A DNA stretch of 64,000 nt from Acanthaster planci (taxonomy: Eukaryota; Echinodermata; Asteroidea; Valvatida; Acanthasteridae). The notes beneath the pieces were generated by a model. It saw only the letters and a list, made by a program, of their open reading frames with translations. It had not been told where the DNA came from and did no database searches. The stretch spans positions 425,157 to 489,156 of the forward strand of contig NW_019091541.1 of the NCBI RefSeq assembly GCF_001949145.1. The letters run 5' to 3'. The position numbers were made by a program, and so were the translations under genes. Of the stretch, positions 46,957 to 59,318 are shown in pieces (positions within the stretch are counted from its first letter, which is position 1; each line of letters starts with the position of its first letter).

Positions 46957-49516
46957 TGTAATACATGTACAAGCAATAAATGCCAACCCGTGTGGTCTTT
47001 GCTTTATACACGTACAGGCCGAAGTCGGTAGAGGACAGACTTACATCATTCACTTCGAGCTGAATATTCATATTGAGGGTTAATGGCTGCCGTCTTGGAG
47101 GCCAGTGGTTTTAATCCACAAGATTTACACAAAGGAGGTTTCTCTCTGGAACAAAAGAGCTGCTCTGCACCTTGCAAAGCCTCTGTAGTAGTCACATGTA
47201 AACCAGCTCAGTCCATCCAGTGAACCAACAGTTTTATTGGCCGACCACTGCACGGCACCACGCTGTAATGGTTACGGTTTAGAAAAAAATGCTATCGGAT
47301 GGTCTTAGTCTAAAATAATGTCCTTGAAAAGCCTGACTTCACAAATTGTGCTAATAATTTTGTGGGTACTTATCTTATCAAATAGAGGACAGGGACCCGT
47401 GACTTTTTTTTAATGTTCTTTATCTTTCATAATTGTTTTATGGATCGAAAGCGCTATAACACCTAACGACTGGCACAAGAGGAAGCGTTGCCCGTTTTCT
47501 AACCCATGACATAGCTAACTCCTGCGATTTCTATACGATTTTACACACACCTCAGGGAATCAGGGTCGATTTCAGGGAAAAATAAATTTAGGCAGTTTTT
47601 TTTTTTCAAAATAAAATCGATTTACCTTTTTTCCCCATGGACCTACAAAACTTGGATTCAGTTATGGAGGTAGAGTGTAGCTTTCTGGGCAACTCGTAAA
47701 TAATAATCATTTTGGACGGAGGAATAATGGCGTAGGCCTATTCAGCAGGGGCGGTGCACGGTGGGGAGGGGGGCAACTCGCCCGAGGGACAATGTTGTCT
47801 CTTTTAGGAATTGACAGGCCAGCACTTCAGAAACGGTACTGGGACCTTCCTTTATAGGAGAAGGGGGAGATTCTTTACACTGATTAAAAAAAAGAACAAC
47901 CGTTTAAAAAAAACGCCCTAGTTCCCAACCCTGGACACAAGACCTGCATATGCTATTGTCATGGAAAGTAGCTGCACCGTGCAGGATATCAAACTTACTT
48001 ATGTTGGACATATACTGGTTGTGAAAAGGCCTCTGACATTCATCAGTGGTTCATCTCATTAACTTGAGACGTACATGGGTTTGGAAAGTAGACAGAAAAT
48101 GCTGGCTTCCTATTATACACTTAAATGGTATGTCAAGTTTAGATTTAGTGATTTGTAAAAACCTCCAAGCAAGGGATACGGTGAGAACAAAGCTGTTTTG
48201 GCAACGTGGGGATTTGTTTCCTCCTCATTTCCGCTAGGTATACGAGTTTCATACCGAAAGCGTGCGCACAAGCATTGTGACTAATATTATGTACACATTC
48301 ATTCGCTTTAATAACCCACACGTAATCCTTATTATAAGGTCGCCTTTCCCCTTGCACATTTAGTCTATTCCCTATCCGCATCAGTTTGCCACATTCCAGT
48401 CCCGTAGAATTTCAACAGACCATTCTCATTTTGTTTACAGTTTGTATGGGCGGCCAAAGTTGGCAGAAATCATCCTTTGGTTCGTTTTTGATGTTACCTC
48501 AAATTCCTTCAAAATGTACCGTACATTTGTCCGATTAATTTCAAACAAGGTTGTATTTTCATTTAGTGTTCACTAGTACGTGTATTATTATCAGTGTTCT
48601 GATAAGTATGTGAGATTTTTAACCCTTTTGTAAATCATTCCTGTTACTTTTGTACTTACGGCCAGCCATAGTTTCAGTAACCAGCAGACCCTATTCGCAC
48701 TCTCCACGGCTGACACGCACAGACTCCAGGCGCATTGAAAACACGCATTATGGAAAAGCGCCTTATCTCGTGCTTACTTCGTATAATTCGTACAGTTTGC
48801 ATGTACGAACTTCCTAAATAAAGGGAGAGGAAAGTTTTCACCACGTCCCAATACAGTTTTAGAACATGTAATGGGTTTTAATTGAGTCTTTATATGTTTC
48901 TAGAATAGACCATTTTGTTGAGGTCGCCATGAGTAGGTAGGTGGTTTATCAAAGCCAGGTATTGGTCCCCTCCGAGCGGCAGCTTCAACAGAGTCTGTAC
49001 AGGACCGTGCGATGTAAATGTCAGGCCTGAATCAAATGCTTGTAAATGCGTCTTTGTGCTCCCTTTCAACTTTTTTTTTCATTTTTGTAATCATAGGGTC
49101 TCCTATTTGCTAACCACTATGGCTGGCCATCAGCACAAGAGTAACAGAATGATTCACTAAGTGTTAAAAATCTATGCAGTTTTTATTTTTATGCTAATGT
49201 AAGTTTGCATATATGTATGAGCAAAAATGTGATATGAATTCGGAAAGTCTAAAAGCACTACAAATTGCCGAAAATTTGGATATTTTTCTGCCTTAGAATT
49301 CAGTCTCCTATGTGATTCGTTGTTTCGGGTCATGAGAGTGGACCAGTGAGCATACTTTTTCTCTCAAGCATTTTTAGTGAGAAAATTTGTGATTTGCATT
49401 TTGAAAACCCTCAAAATGGATGAAGAAGGACTTTCTGAAATGACATCACCGAAACAGTGCACTTATTTATCAGGAAAAACAGTTCAAATATTTAATGTTT
49501 TAAAACGAGCAATTTT

Positions 49517-49730
49517 CAATAAGCCATTTGCGAGTTGAATTTGAATAAAATCCGGCACATTGAGTTATCCCACTGCACATAAACATAACGATTTGAATTA
49601 CCCAGACTAAAGACACAGTTGCTATACCTCACGATTCGGGGCAAGCTAATTCAAGTTGTTATGTTCACGTGAATTTAAGGAGCTCAGTGTACCAGATTTG
49701 GGTCAAAGTTAACTCGCAAAAGGCTTATTG
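49517..49730. repeat. Foldback (MITE-like) element with about 83-bp terminal inverted repeats
   Basis: The left arm starts CAATAAGCC at 49517 and the right arm ends GGCTTATTG at 49730. The arms align in inverted orientation for about 83 bases up to GATTTGAATT at left and AATTCAAG at right, with roughly one mismatch in five. The spacer is about 50 bases. No ORF is present. A more decayed relative lies at 2921-3195, so the element has moved or been copied. The flanks are TTTT and TTTA, so a two- or three-base T-rich target duplication is possible but not diagnostic. Confidence 0.75.
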
Positions 49731-50548
49731 TTTAAGAGGAGTTGAAAACAAAATTATGTTCGAGAGTAAACCTCACTGTAAAAACGAGTGTGTTTCCACA
49801 CCTTTTAAACCTAAACCTAAACCTATGTGTTACCGGTAACACTTTATAAATGTGTTATGATGTTCGTAATTCAAAGCTGAACATTTTTGGATTCCTTTTT
49901 AAACAAAGACGTGTTGACGTGTTCATACATTTATACCACAAAAATACATTTGGATGTTAAAAACAGATGCAAAAACACGTTATCACGTGGTAACAAATTC
50001 TGAACACCAAACATGTTTATTTCCAATGATAAACAGTTACATGTATGCTGGGAATTAACGCAAAGACGCGTTCAAAATGGGTGCTTGGTTTACAGTGTTA
50101 ATGCCAGGCTCTTCATTATTGAAGCCTTCAACGTTCAAGCCACGGATCGAAATGAACTTGATTGTTCAAATAAGAGACAGAAGTTTGAGCCGACGACGAA
50201 ACCCCAAAGGCATTACCGGTAATAGCGTCAGTTGTTCTTGGCAGTTTGTTCAAAATAAGAGTGGCCAAAACACCCCCAAAGCGATCCTGTTAACATGTTT
50301 GGATATTATGAAGTATATCATGTAATAGGGGAGATCATATACGGGTTTCTTTCCTTTAGGAACTCAAAGATTTTGTTCATACAGTCACTCAAAGAAAACC
50401 ATGTTATGTTGCTGATTTGAAACGGTCCGAAGGAGAGAGGAGGTAATGTCATAACTGTGACTGTAGGGAACCTACTGTTGATATCTTAGCAAAACATTTA
50501 ACCCGTCAGTTCTGTCTATTTTGCAACAGGGAAGTGGACCACGTTATC

Positions 50549-51085
50549 GTCACCGTTTTCACGAAGAGCCACACGTGTACATTTTGAAGAAAAACTGGTT
50601 TTCGAGAAATCGCCCTGGAAACTTCTATTTCAAAACTGCAAAAGTACCAACAAGTTTATGTACTAAAAAACCCTCAAATTGATTCTTTTAGAGGTAAACT
50701 TTGCCAGAACTAGGTAATTAAAATGAACGTAGTGGTTAATTAGCCGAAATCAATTAGTAAAGATGCAGGTCTGTTCGTGAAATCGAAAATCCATGTTTTC
50801 CGACTTTTTGAGCCTCTGTGCAAGGTATTTTTCCATCTGGAATAGGCATACGTGTTCACGCGCGCCTTTGGCTCTTCGTGAAAACGAAATCTTACGGACG
50901 TACTTTTCGGCCTTTTCATTCAATACGTTTTGTACATGTACGAGGGGCAGTAAGATGTGTGTCTCTTCGTGAAAACGCAAAATGCACTTAACGAGATTTT
51001 TGCCCTTAACAACATGAATGTATTGGTAATCGAAATCGCAAAAATGCTGCCTTTGACACGTGTGGTTCGTCGGGAAAACGGTGAC
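50549..51085. repeat. Inverted-repeat element with internal copies of its arm motif
   Basis: Bases 50549-50578 and 51056-51085 are inverted copies with 27 of 30 positions matching (GTCACCGTTTTC to CCACACGTGT). The arm core CTCTTCGTGAAAACG recurs inside at about 50872 and 50963 in the orientation of the right arm, with a weaker copy at about 50770 (TTCGTGAAATCG). The spacing is about 91-105 bases, so the interior looks like diverged tandem units. The minus-strand frame through it shows the same peptide motif twice (RFHEETHI and RFHEQTCI), which follows from the repeat. The element is unrecognised. Confidence 0.6.
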
Positions 51086-51559
51086 CGTTTGTGATGCAAC
51101 CCATTTTCACATTGGTTGGATTTTTTCTTCTATAGGCCTACTTGTTTTTCTTCTACTTTTTTTCTTCTACTTCTTCTTTTCCCCCAGTGGCCATAGATGT
51201 TGTACACGGTTTCTTCTTTGAAAGATTTGGGTCACCTGCAAGCTTGTGTCTAAGTCACACCTAGCCCAAGCAAGCATAGACTGTATTTTGTGGTTGGGTT
51301 GATTTTGGTGTACAGAAGAGATCTTTAATTCGTTATCGTCCCTTGCCCATTCCGGAAATAATTTGGTTCCTATTTTTTCTCCCCTTTTTGAGGTGAGTCA
51401 AGGGCGGTGCTATTAAAGAAATAGGGGGGGGGGTTAAATCGAGTCATAAGTGCTAAAACAATGTCCACTATAAAAAGGTATATAATCTCACGCCCCATTT
51501 TTTTATTCCCCAATTATTTCTTCCATTTTAATGTAGTTAAGTTTAGGCTGAACGCACTC

Positions 51560-51800
51560 ATTCTGGCGGTCGGCAGGTCGGGCGGTCGGAGCCGGGCGGC
51601 CATTGCCCCCTCCCCTGTGTTTTTTCCTCCTCTCTATCCCCTTGTCTCTCGCCTGCCTCTCCCCGCTTCTCCTCCCCCAAGGCCCCGGAGATCGTGGCCT
51701 CTTGACCCGATCCCCCGTGGTTGACTCAAAGACGCTCCCTGCCCGATATGAATGACGGAGTCCCCCGTTTGATTATATCGGGTTCTGCCGTTCCCTCCGG
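51560..51800. promoter_or_regulatory. CpG-rich patch, candidate regulatory element
   Basis: GC-rich with CpGs (GGCGGTCGGCAGGTCGG, GGAGATCGTGG, CCCGATCCCCCG), followed by TTGATTATATCGGG and a pyrimidine-rich block. It belongs to the series of similar patches. Confidence 0.2.
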
Positions 51801-53699
51801 GCCTTTTTCTCCGACACGTTGGATTTTTTCCCCTCCTTCTCCTTGCCTCTTCTTCTTCTCATTCTTCATCCGTCCTCTTGTTCTTCGTTAGGGGCAGCCT
51901 CAAAATCATGATCGAATTCTTACATGAAAACACTGCGAGTATTTTCAGGGGGAGACTTTGTCTTAGGTGAGATGGTAATCAACGAGCACCAGACGGTACG
52001 AGGTACACTGTGTTTTATTTGTCATCAACATATTATTATGCAACCATTAGCATTCGAGATACATGTAAGGTATTCAAATGCAAAATAAAACAAACTAATT
52101 CAGACCAAATAGACCAAAAGTTCATTAGTTTATTGCTCTACACCCTTTTCAATACTTAAGCACCGTATGTGTACAATTGAGATATATTTCATTGGACCAT
52201 AAAAGTGCAATTTTGTTGTATTTTTTTCCCACTGTAAGTGCATTTTGCTGGATATAAACTTGATAATTAAAGCATTATCCGAAATTAAGATGTTTTCTTG
52301 TTTGTTCTGTTTAACCATATTCTTTAGGATATGTCGTTTATCTTTACCTATAAGATGGTGGTGGGCTCCGTTCTTTTTGTCAAAGTCGTCGTCCAACAAC
52401 AAAGTGGAATTTATTCTTTGAAAACAGGGACAAAATAACCCATTCAACATTATTTCAAAACACTTTTACATACGTTGCACGCAAACCCATTAAAAGAAAA
52501 AAGGCTCTTTTTGTCATGGATCTGCCGAGGCGGCTGGTCATAGGGACAGGACCCAAGACAGCATTGAGATACAGCATCAGTCCAACAGTATGAATGGTTC
52601 TGATGTTTCATTCTTAAAAGGTAACCAGAATATAAATTTCATAGCATGCCAACAGCAAACCCAAAAGATTGATATCTGATTAAAGTATTGGTGTAATAAC
52701 CTCGTTATTATTTTTCTTCTTTTTTTCACCGGGATGCTCGTATTGGATAGTAACTCACCGAATGATCTTCACAGCAGTTTCAATCAAAAAAGACGAAAAT
52801 AAACCCAACAAAATTGCATCAGACATACATGCAGACCTGTTTGGTGATTCTGCTCACTTTGTTTTGTTGACTTTATCTTTTGATGAGGCAGTGTCGACTT
52901 TTTAGTTGGACGACATGTATGTGATTCTGCTAGAATCAGTGTGATTGCGTGCATGTGAAATATGCCAAGAATTCTCCATGGCGCTTGAATCTGTAAATGG
53001 GGAAATGCAGATTGGTGCAGTCGCAAAATTTGTATTTCATTTTGTTGGGACTTTTGTATTAAATGTTTCGTTAAAGAAGTCAACCATTAAACATTTAAGC
53101 ACTTTTTTTGTTACTGAGAAATCAAAGGGGAAGGCCGAACTTGTTTTCAGTTGCATTTAAATCATATTGAACGGAACTAGCTCTGTAAGTCAACACATCT
53201 CAGTGCATATAAGAAATAAAGAAGCAACAATTGTAACGATTTGCACCATTTGAAAAAAGTCATAGTTTTTGAAAATAGTATGTGTAATGCAAAAAATGCG
53301 AGTAGTCGTCACTTGGAAGTGCGAAATCATTAACTTAAACTGAACTCAGTTTGTGTAAGGGGGCCTGCCCTGCGGTTATCATCCACCCCTAACGTTTACC
53401 GTGCATCCGAGGTTTCCTTCCCCCCACCCCTACATCTCCCCGCCTCTCCACTTGACTTACTAGATTTAGACATTTTCCCTTACGCAAACGGCAAAATGAT
53501 ATCGGCAATCTGCCCAGTTGGCATCATTATTTCGCTAAGGCTTCGCTCTTTTCCTTGCAATTTAATCCGAGTCTGCCGTTTCTATCCTCCTGCGTTCATT
53601 CCTGGTTGAAAAAAAGATGAATCATCCAATCTTACATAATCATAAAAAAAACGCGCAGACGAATGTGTTGATCTGGAGACGGGGGTCAAACGTATTTGG

Positions 53700-53930
53700 G
53701 GCGCGCGAACATTGACTGCTGTGCAAGTCACGTGATCCCGTTGTCAAGGAGACCGTCCTCCTTTAGGGAGAGAAACCGGAGTATCACCGGAACTATCAGC
53801 GGATGCAAGGATCGGCCTGGAGGGAGCAACGATTAAAGATGGATTGGGCCAAGGATTCCTTTGCGCGATTTCTCTCCAGAGCAGTGACAACTATCCATTT
53901 TTTTTGGAGGAAAGTGTATCGTGGAATAGC
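53700..53930 (+). promoter_or_regulatory. Candidate promoter or first exon with E-box and X-box-like sites
   Basis: TCACGTGA, a palindromic E-box, lies at 53728-53735. GTTGTCAAGGAGAC, close to an RFX-type X-box, follows at 53740-53753. The downstream sequence is moderately CpG-rich and contains an ATG at 53839 opening a 47-codon frame, with a possible donor (GCA|GTAAGG) near 53930. No protein family is recognised in that frame. A transcription start here is inference from motif clustering. Confidence 0.25.
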
Positions 53931-55826
53931 AGTAAGGACTAGTGAAGCTTTTCAAATTTCCGGATTAAATCAAGGAGGCTGAAATTTCAAAGTACGTGAA
54001 AGTTGACATTTACCAATTCGGGCCTTTTTCTTTTTTGTTTTTTTTTAACTTTTAGACAATTCTTTATCTACTGTGCACCACCTTGTGCCGATTCTTCAAA
54101 ACAATTTTTTTAATGAAAAACCTTTGACTTGACTTGTGTTTTGAAGGCGAATAAATTCACTTCCTGTGATATGCTAAGCAGGAAACGTGTTTGACCAAAT
54201 GACAGAAATTTCTCAATTCAACGGTCATTGAGTAAACATTTTCTCGTCTCCGTCGTTTTTCCGCGACGAAAAAATGGATGAACTTACTACCGATCAGTTA
54301 ACATTAGTTTAAAGATTCCAGTGTAGGCCACTGAAAAATGTGAAGGAAAACATTTACAAGGTCTGATTTTATTTTCAGAATTAATGTGTCGAATCAATGA
54401 GCACTCCAAAAAAACATATTCTTTTAAACATCGTACATCTACAACGAATGAATTGATGATCTAACAAATGAACGATTAAATGGACAAATAGACAAACCAG
54501 TTGTTTCCCCCGAGGGTTCGTTGTCGCGCAGTGGTTGAAGTATGCATAAAGCATCGCCACGCCTTCTAAATTTCCCCGCCCCCAAATATGGCCCCTGGAA
54601 ATGTGTTCATGTAGTGGCTGTAATCCGAAATGAAGAAGTTGTGCTTAATAGCCATTCACTAGTCTAATAGATCTGCCTCTGAAAAATATGCTCTCCAAAG
54701 AGCACTTTTGAATCGTGAAATATAGGTAGCCTTACAGCTTTTGCGACAGAGCCCAAACCAGCCCTCTTGAGATTCCTTTCACCTTAAATATTATATCGAA
54801 TTGCTCATTTTATACGTTTGTCGTTAGATGTAACGAAATATAACTGAAAGGTGAACTGAGTACTTCGAGGTTTGAGGTAAAACATGCTGCGATTTTTGTC
54901 ATGAGTACCGGATAAATCTCTGAGTATCACCAATTATAACTAAAGACAGAATATGTGTGCCGCTTTAAAGGTAGGTTGTGGCCGCTGAATTAGATTACTG
55001 CATGAGACAATCACATTAGGGTTCACTTAAATTATAAGCACCCGTACTCATTCGGGGGAAAAAAGTGCAGAGCCAACAACTGCAGTGCCTAAGCCAATCT
55101 GCCCCGCGATGCCGCAAATTTGCATCCCATGCCTCAACGAGAGTTCATTATCCCCCTCAGGTCTGCATGGTCGCAAATGAAAACACGCAAAAAAAATTAA
55201 AAAAAGTCATCGTAATGACGACAGTTGATGCAGCAAATTGCACACTTTTTGTCTTGGGTGGTCACCGACCATTAACTGGTACCCTGCAGCATCTGAGCTT
55301 ACACTTCGTTTATTTTTGTAATGCAGGCGTCATTTTCCTATGGGACGAACTAATCAGACTTGTACCAACCGAAAGTATTCGTTGACCTTTGCTAATATTC
55401 CAAACCTCGGGGTCGCTGCTCGAATATTTGCACTTTTAACAGTGAAGTTATGAAATGCAGCATGTGGGTATTGCGCATAAACGACGGGTATATTCGCCAG
55501 TAAACTCCTGAATAAATCATAATGCGTGAATTTTGTGGAAATTTTATACTGTAGTTATGAATATTTTTTCAAAAAGAAAAAAGAGATCGTAATAAAGCTG
55601 ATCATGTAAAGTAGATTATTGAGCCTAACATTGGGAAATGCTGTTTATCAACAAGGTGCAGTGGTCAAGTGTGTTGATACACAGTTCTTGTTAAACACCT
55701 TTCACCGCGGTAGAGTTGCCTTTTTATTATAACCCCGCTCACTGGAACAACGTAACAAACCATCACTACGTAAGATTTGAAGATTTGCGTGGTGGAAGAT
55801 ACATGAGATGTAGGTTTGCGGGTACA

Positions 55827-55935
55827 CCATGGAATCAATCTCTTTTGGAGGAGGTGCGGTTCTTAGAAGAACGTACTCACCAGTTCTTCTGGGAAGTGGG
55901 AACCACACCTCCTTCAAAAGAGACTGATTCCATGG
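55827..55935. repeat. Imperfect hairpin about 109 bp long
   Basis: It is bounded by CCATGG on both sides. The left arm (GAATCAATCTCTTTTGGAGG, then AGGTGCGGTTC and AGAAGAAC) pairs with a right arm holding the complement (CCACACCTCCTTC and AAAAGAGACTGATTC), with few mismatches and one 7-8 base gap. The loop is about 10 bases. The overlapping plus and minus open frames have similar peptides because of this symmetry and are not genes. It could be a foldback element or a transcribed hairpin. Confidence 0.6.
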
Positions 55936-57139
55936 TAGACCATCTCTACTCACAAAGAATACTAACTTACCATATCGCCATGCTCTTGTATTGTCGTGCA
56001 GACTCACTGCCCTTATGGCTTCAACATTTCAAAAGAACGCTCACCACAACACATTTCTGAGAGTAAACGACATGAGTTCTTGAGATACAAAATGCCTGCC
56101 TGCTTTATGGATCGACAAGCAAGTTGAACGTCCTTCGTCAACGAGCACATTATGAGCTCCAAAGCGAGGAAATAGATTCAAAATTGTTTGTCCAAACTAA
56201 AAAGCTAAAGTGATTACGACAGGAATAGAATCCCGATTGCGAGGAACGTTACGTCTTGACAACGCACTGACAATGCAATCCTGTCTCCGAACAGGTATCA
56301 GCCTCATGGTACCAGGAGATGATTCGTTTAAAGAGTGGAGGGGCGGTTTCCTGGTGATAATTGGCCTTTGCTGCATGAAACATCATTTTGTTCGAAACTT
56401 TTTCCTCGTGGAACGATGTTGATGTTGTGTTGTCCATAGAGAGTGTGATATTTTCTTTGAGTTGTATGGGGAGTATGGTGTGTCGTGTGACATTCTTGGG
56501 CCCCCAGGAGTAACTTGAGAAACCGGTGTGTTCCGTGATTCGCTGCGGTTTTGGTTTATATATTTTATGAAAGTCTGTCCTGTCCACAGATAACGAGTGG
56601 ATTATTACGTAAAATTCAAGTAAAATCATAGTACATGTTGGCATTCCCTCTGTGTTTGATACCTGTTGTTCTCGACATACAGCTTTCTTCTGGTATTTTT
56701 TGTAATGCTCTAATAGTATCTATTTTTTGTATTCGAATTCTCTGTGTGTCAGTAGAATTTATTTCACACTGAGTTTGTACAGTTATGAGTGCATGTTGGA
56801 CATTATACATTTCTCACCTTTAAACGCCAATCCATCCCACGTGTTCTTCGACTACTTTAGAACACTCTTCCAATTCAAGCTCGGTTCTGAACAACATATA
56901 ACGAATAAATGATGATATTGTTTTAATGTAATATTGGAATTACTTGCGCAATATAAGACATAGGCCTAATTATATAAGTTTCCATGGGCGTGTTGGCATT
57001 AATTTTCATTCATTAACAAGTATCATTCTCGTCTCAAAAACGACATATCACAAATCAAAGTGTACTACGTAGATTAGGTATTACGTAATTACATTACGTG
57101 CTACGTATTATCCACACGATGGTTCAATCATCTCCAAAC

Positions 57140-57217
57140 NNNNNNNNNNNNNNNNNNNNNNNNNNNNNNNNNNNNNNNNNNNNNNNNNNNNNNNNNNNNN
57201 NNNNNNNNNNNNNNNNN
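57140..57217. other. Assembly gap (78 Ns)
   Basis: A run of 78 ambiguous bases. True length and content are unknown; the flanks are AT-rich with several TACGTA-like palindromes at 57063-57112. Confidence 0.98.
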
Positions 57218-57539
57218 CTGTACAAATTTTGAGAGATGATAGATTAGGGTCTAAAATGAAAACATACAAAGTTTCGTTCAGATCAGACTAGGGAATATTG
57301 AATTATGGGACAGTAAATTTGGAAAACATTTGTGCATGTTCTTATGGGAATGTCTCCCTAATGACCCATTAGCGGTAATTATTATTCTGATAGTTATATT
57401 TGCACTGATCCGTCTAAATTAGGGAGTAAAATTACAGCACAGCACAGCTTTAAGTGAATGCGAAAGGAGAGAAATATCAAAGAAATGACAGTTGTTTTTG
57501 TCACCGATGTAACCGCATCTTACATCACTTCGTTCCCTG

Positions 57540-57987
57540 GACCCCCGTATTGCCTTTCCGTTGGGGTGTGGAGAGTCATCAACCCTAATCAGACACGTCA
57601 TCTCCTTTAATGATCAATCCATCAGCCCCCCCCCACCATCCGACGGAAGGGGGAACCTTCACTCAAGTGTCTGTGTGTGTACCGTGTTTTATGGGCCAGG
57701 AACTTCGAAGCCCGCACGAACCCGGCGTGCCGGAGAAGCCACGCCGTCGCGAGGCCATTGGCCCTCTGATTGGACTGGACCCCCATATTAGCCGCGAAAG
57801 CACCCGGGACAACTCGGGAGTCCGTGTCTGCCCCCCCTCCCCACGAGCTGTCTAGGCCACGACTTCAAATAATGGCAGACTGTTGAAACGATGGGAAGAG
57901 GAGAAGGGTCTGAGTGCAGCTGCGTCTATACTTCCATCGATCCACTCACTAATCGATTAAGGATTAATTCTGCCGATTTTAATTGAA
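57540..57987. promoter_or_regulatory. CpG-rich patch followed by a homeodomain-site cluster
   Basis: From 57540 to 57860 the sequence is CpG-rich with two CCAAT-type boxes (CCATTGG and GATTGG near 57757-57774). At 57950-57959 lies the palindrome TAATCGATTA, at 57961-57966 GGATTA (a K50/Otx-type core), and at 57977-57987 TTTTAATTGAA. Three different homeodomain cores within 40 bases beside a GC-rich block fit an enhancer. The factors cannot be named from sequence. Confidence 0.3.
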
Positions 57988-59318
57988 TTTTAAAAAGAAA
58001 GCCGCAATGTCGTAGTGATACGAGACATGACAACGTCAGGACAAACTAATCGGGTTTTCGTGGCGTTTCTCCAACAACTGTTTGGTCCTCATTTTAGGGA
58101 ACGCAATCCTTTATACCAGAGCAATACCACATCTAGACAGCAGTTTGATACTAACAGACGTGACTGAAATGCGAACATTGAATTCAAGGATCTAGTCGGG
58201 ATGGGTAGGGTCTGCACTAATGGCAAAGTATTAAAACAACGACCACTCTTCACTGTTCGAGGGCAAGGGAAAATGTTTTACGGGAAGGTAAAGTTCATCT
58301 TCGGTATCACGACAATAGAAATACGAACAATGAGACAGAAACGACGGATATTAAAGAAAAAAGCATGGGACAAGATTTCAGTTTCTATGGACAGTTATAC
58401 ACAGTTATGTAAACCGCAACCTTATTCATCATTAAATGGTTTCCCTACCTTTCAAAGATAGCTTTGTACGTTTCTTACGAACGTATTACATAAAAGTTGT
58501 CCATGGGTTTCAAAGGTATAAATGTTTCCATATATCCACTACACGTTGGCTCTCGATCGTCTTGGGCATAATGTATATTAATCATGGTTGGATTTAAACC
58601 CGTGTTTTTGTTTGTTTTTTGTTTGTTTTTGTTTTTTCTTCAGCAAGCCTGTTTGTTAAGCAATTCACTTAGACTAGTTAACCCGTTTGATTGTTCTAAT
58701 TTCCTTCTATGTAGACAACAAAATGGTCATAGGATAAGCTTCTAGAGTATCATCATCAAAGTTTTGAAGTCTCAGTTCAAATGAAGCGAGAGTTTTCTTC
58801 ATTATAATAGAGCCGGAAGTGAAGCTAGTATAGTCAAATGTTGAATCCAAATACCACTCCAGTAGGCCTACCTATCCAACGTTTTTAAAAGATGGGTCAT
58901 TCGGTAGTCATCCACTTGACTGTGGGGATGATGTATTAGAATAAAGACCATGTACCAGGGATGTTTCCCGTGGCCCAATTTAGAACTGCGGCTGTGGAGA
59001 AAACCGTGTGCTAAACTGGTTGTCTTATGCGTCAATCGGTGTTTGTGCTCATAGTTGATTGAATGAGACTGGTTTTTAGTATATTTGCCTATTCTACTGA
59101 AGGATTTTAGGGTCTTGTGGGCGGAAAGGACATGTGAGGAGCTCAACAACTCAAGTGGCACTCCGAGGGCTCCGTAGCATCTAGGTTCAAGGCACAGTAA
59201 CCAAAACGATTCGCATAGTGCACAGATTCGTCTCAAAGTCGGGCAATTAGCACAGGGAAATAAAACAGTCAAACACGTATTGCACTATCATAATCATATG
59301 GTGTTGTTCAATTTGTGA

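Noticed and set aside
55702-56060. Plus and minus open frames with similar peptides
   Set aside because: The similarity comes from the hairpin at 55827-55935, not from genes.
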